Made by a program: the position numbers and the translations under genes. Shown here one piece after another: positions 63,005-64,000 of a stretch of 64,000 nt of DNA (its first letter is position 1; each line of letters begins with the position of its first letter). The stretch lies in NCBI RefSeq assembly GCF_000311845.1, contig NZ_HE978574.1:1401346-1465345 (forward strand). The letters are read 5' to 3'. Below the pieces are notes generated by a model. It worked only from the letters and a program-made list of their open reading frames with translations. It searched no databases and had not been told where the DNA came from. Origin of the DNA: Enorma massiliensis phI. Its GTDB lineage: Bacteria > Actinomycetota > Coriobacteriia > Coriobacteriales > Coriobacteriaceae.

Positions 63005-63892
63005 CTAATCGACGCGCTTATCGCCCATGAAGAACAGCGCAACGGTGCCCGGGCCCGTATGCGAACCGATGACGGTGCCGATATTGTTGATGGCGATGTT
63101 GCCCTTGAGCGCGGGAATCTGCTCACCGATGAGCCGCGCGACCTCTTCTGCATCCTCCCTGCAAGCAGAATGCGAGATCGAACATTTACCGGTGTACGCG
63201 GCGCCGTTCTCAACATGGGCCATCATGTTCTTCACAAGCTCGGTGATGGCCTTTTTCTTGGTGCGAATCTTTTCGCGCGGAATCAGTTTTCCCTGATAGT
63301 CGACGTTCATGACCGAGCAGATCTTGAGTGCCGTCGCAATGAGCGCGCTGGTGGAGGAAACGCGGCCGCCGCGCTTCAGGCAATCGAGGTCAGAGACGAA
63401 GAACCAATGGTTGACGTTAAGCTTATGCTCCTCGGCCCACGTAGCCGCCTCGTCGAGCGTTGCCCCGGCATCGCGCATGTCGGCAAGGTAATCCATGAGC
63501 AAACCGTAGCCCGCCGATGCGGCAAGCGAATCGACCACGCGCACCGTTCGATCGGGATACTGGGCCTCAAGGTCGCGCGCCGCAATGACCGCGGAGTTAT
63601 AGGTGCCCGAAATGCCGGAGGAGAGCGTGAGGTGCAGGACGTCTTTGCCCGCCTCGAGCATCGGCTTCCAGAACTCGGTGTACTCGCCCACGCTCACCTG
63701 CGAGGTCTTTGAGGTCGAACCCGCTTTGAGCGCACCGAAGAACGCTTCGGGCGTGACAGATTGGTACAGGTCGTCCTCATGAACGACGCCATCGAGCTCG
63801 TAGTGGAACATGATGTACTCGATGCCGCGCGCCTCGAAGAACGAGCGCGGATAATCCGCCGTCGACTCACAAGACAAGACGAAGGAACCCAT
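63005..63892 (-). CDS. DegV-family fatty-acid-binding protein
   Basis: The 295-aa product has the DegV fold motifs: SFVLSCESTADYP at the start, TSQVSVGEYTEFW, LTLSSGISGTYNSA and VVDSLAASAGYG, and GTVIGSHTGPGTVALFF at the end. DegV/FakB-type proteins carry fatty acids for phosphorylation by FakA; no FakA is in view, so FakB function is inference. GGGAG precedes ATG 63892. A few residues upstream in frame start with TTG and are less likely. Confidence 0.92.
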   Translation of the reverse strand: MGSFVLSCESTADYPRSFFEARGIEYIMFHYELDGVVHEDDLYQSVTPEAFFGALKAGSTSKTSQVSVGEYTEFWKPMLEAGKDVLHLTLSSGISGTYNSAVIAARDLEAQYPDRTVRVVDSLAASAGYGLLMDYLADMRDAGATLDEAATWAEEHKLNVNHWFFVSDLDCLKRGGRVSSTSALIATALKICSVMNVDYQGKLIPREKIRTKKKAITELVKNMMAHVENGAAYTGKCSISHSACREDAEEVARLIGEQIPALKGNIAINNIGTVIGSHTGPGTVALFFMGDKRVD

Positions 63893-64000
63893 AGCTACTC
63901 CCAACCATTCGAGGGCGGCTCACTCAACCCCGATCATCCGCCCAAGCGTTATTGACTATTCGTCATTATCCCACATAATAACTGTCCCGTTGCTCTCATT

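Overview
The window is high-GC bacterial DNA with densely packed genes on both strands. Its gene families point to the class Coriobacteriia (Actinomycetota), a Collinsella/Olsenella-like gut anaerobe: an arginine deiminase operon, two ECF vitamin/amino-acid importers with fused ATPases, a YhgE/Pip membrane protein, a one-chain Fe-S serine dehydratase, UDP-galactopyranose mutase, and pta and ackA. This placement is inferred from gene content only. No rRNA, phage, plasmid or CRISPR signal was seen.

Layout. 1-6.4 kb (minus): priA (cut by the window edge), metK, a YhgE/Pip protein and an ABC-type protein whose ATPase motifs are lost. 6.4-15.3 kb: gltX, a DUF1287 protein, a 55-codon remnant of a DUF969 gene, serine dehydratase, an L,D-transpeptidase and a two-component system. 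15.3-22.5 kb: a repeat-rich stretch with a TetR/radical-SAM pair, a REP-associated tyrosine transposase (RAYT) flanked by REP palindromes, and a MacB-like ABC transporter. 22.6-30 kb: a MarR/YczE pair, hydrolase, YbhN-like flippase-type protein, glutamate-cysteine ligase family protein, tRNA-Glu and a DUF1846 protein. 30.5-34.6 kb: arcA-arcB-yfcC. 35-47.4 kb: polyphosphate kinase with a long tail, an RNA methyltransferase, DJ-1/Maf/P1-peptidase genes, an APC antiporter, a glycosyltransferase with glf, and pta. 47.6-56.6 kb (minus): ECF importer 1, ackA, HIT, xseB, xseA, a Zn protease and rnd. 56.7-63.9 kb: a diacylglycerol-kinase-like gene, a Trp-leader-controlled ECF importer (importer 2), an rsmB-like gene, a 49-aa membrane protein and degV.

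Two systems stand out. (a) A RAYT/REP system: a palindrome with stem GAGACAGTT/AACTGTCTC and loop GTGCCGGGTTA occurs in nine copies. Seven copies lie in 15.2-19.6 kb around the transposase and two form a perfect 35-bp inverted pair at 2.3 kb. Several copies sit exactly at gene 3' ends: the TGA inside TGAGACAG is the stop codon of two genes, and one copy is translated as the tail of an ABC ATPase. (b) A 23-residue leader peptide with three consecutive Trp codons, followed by a Rho-independent terminator, precedes a TrpP-like ECF S component, a fused EcfA-EcfA' and EcfT. This suggests tryptophan import controlled by ribosome-mediated attenuation.
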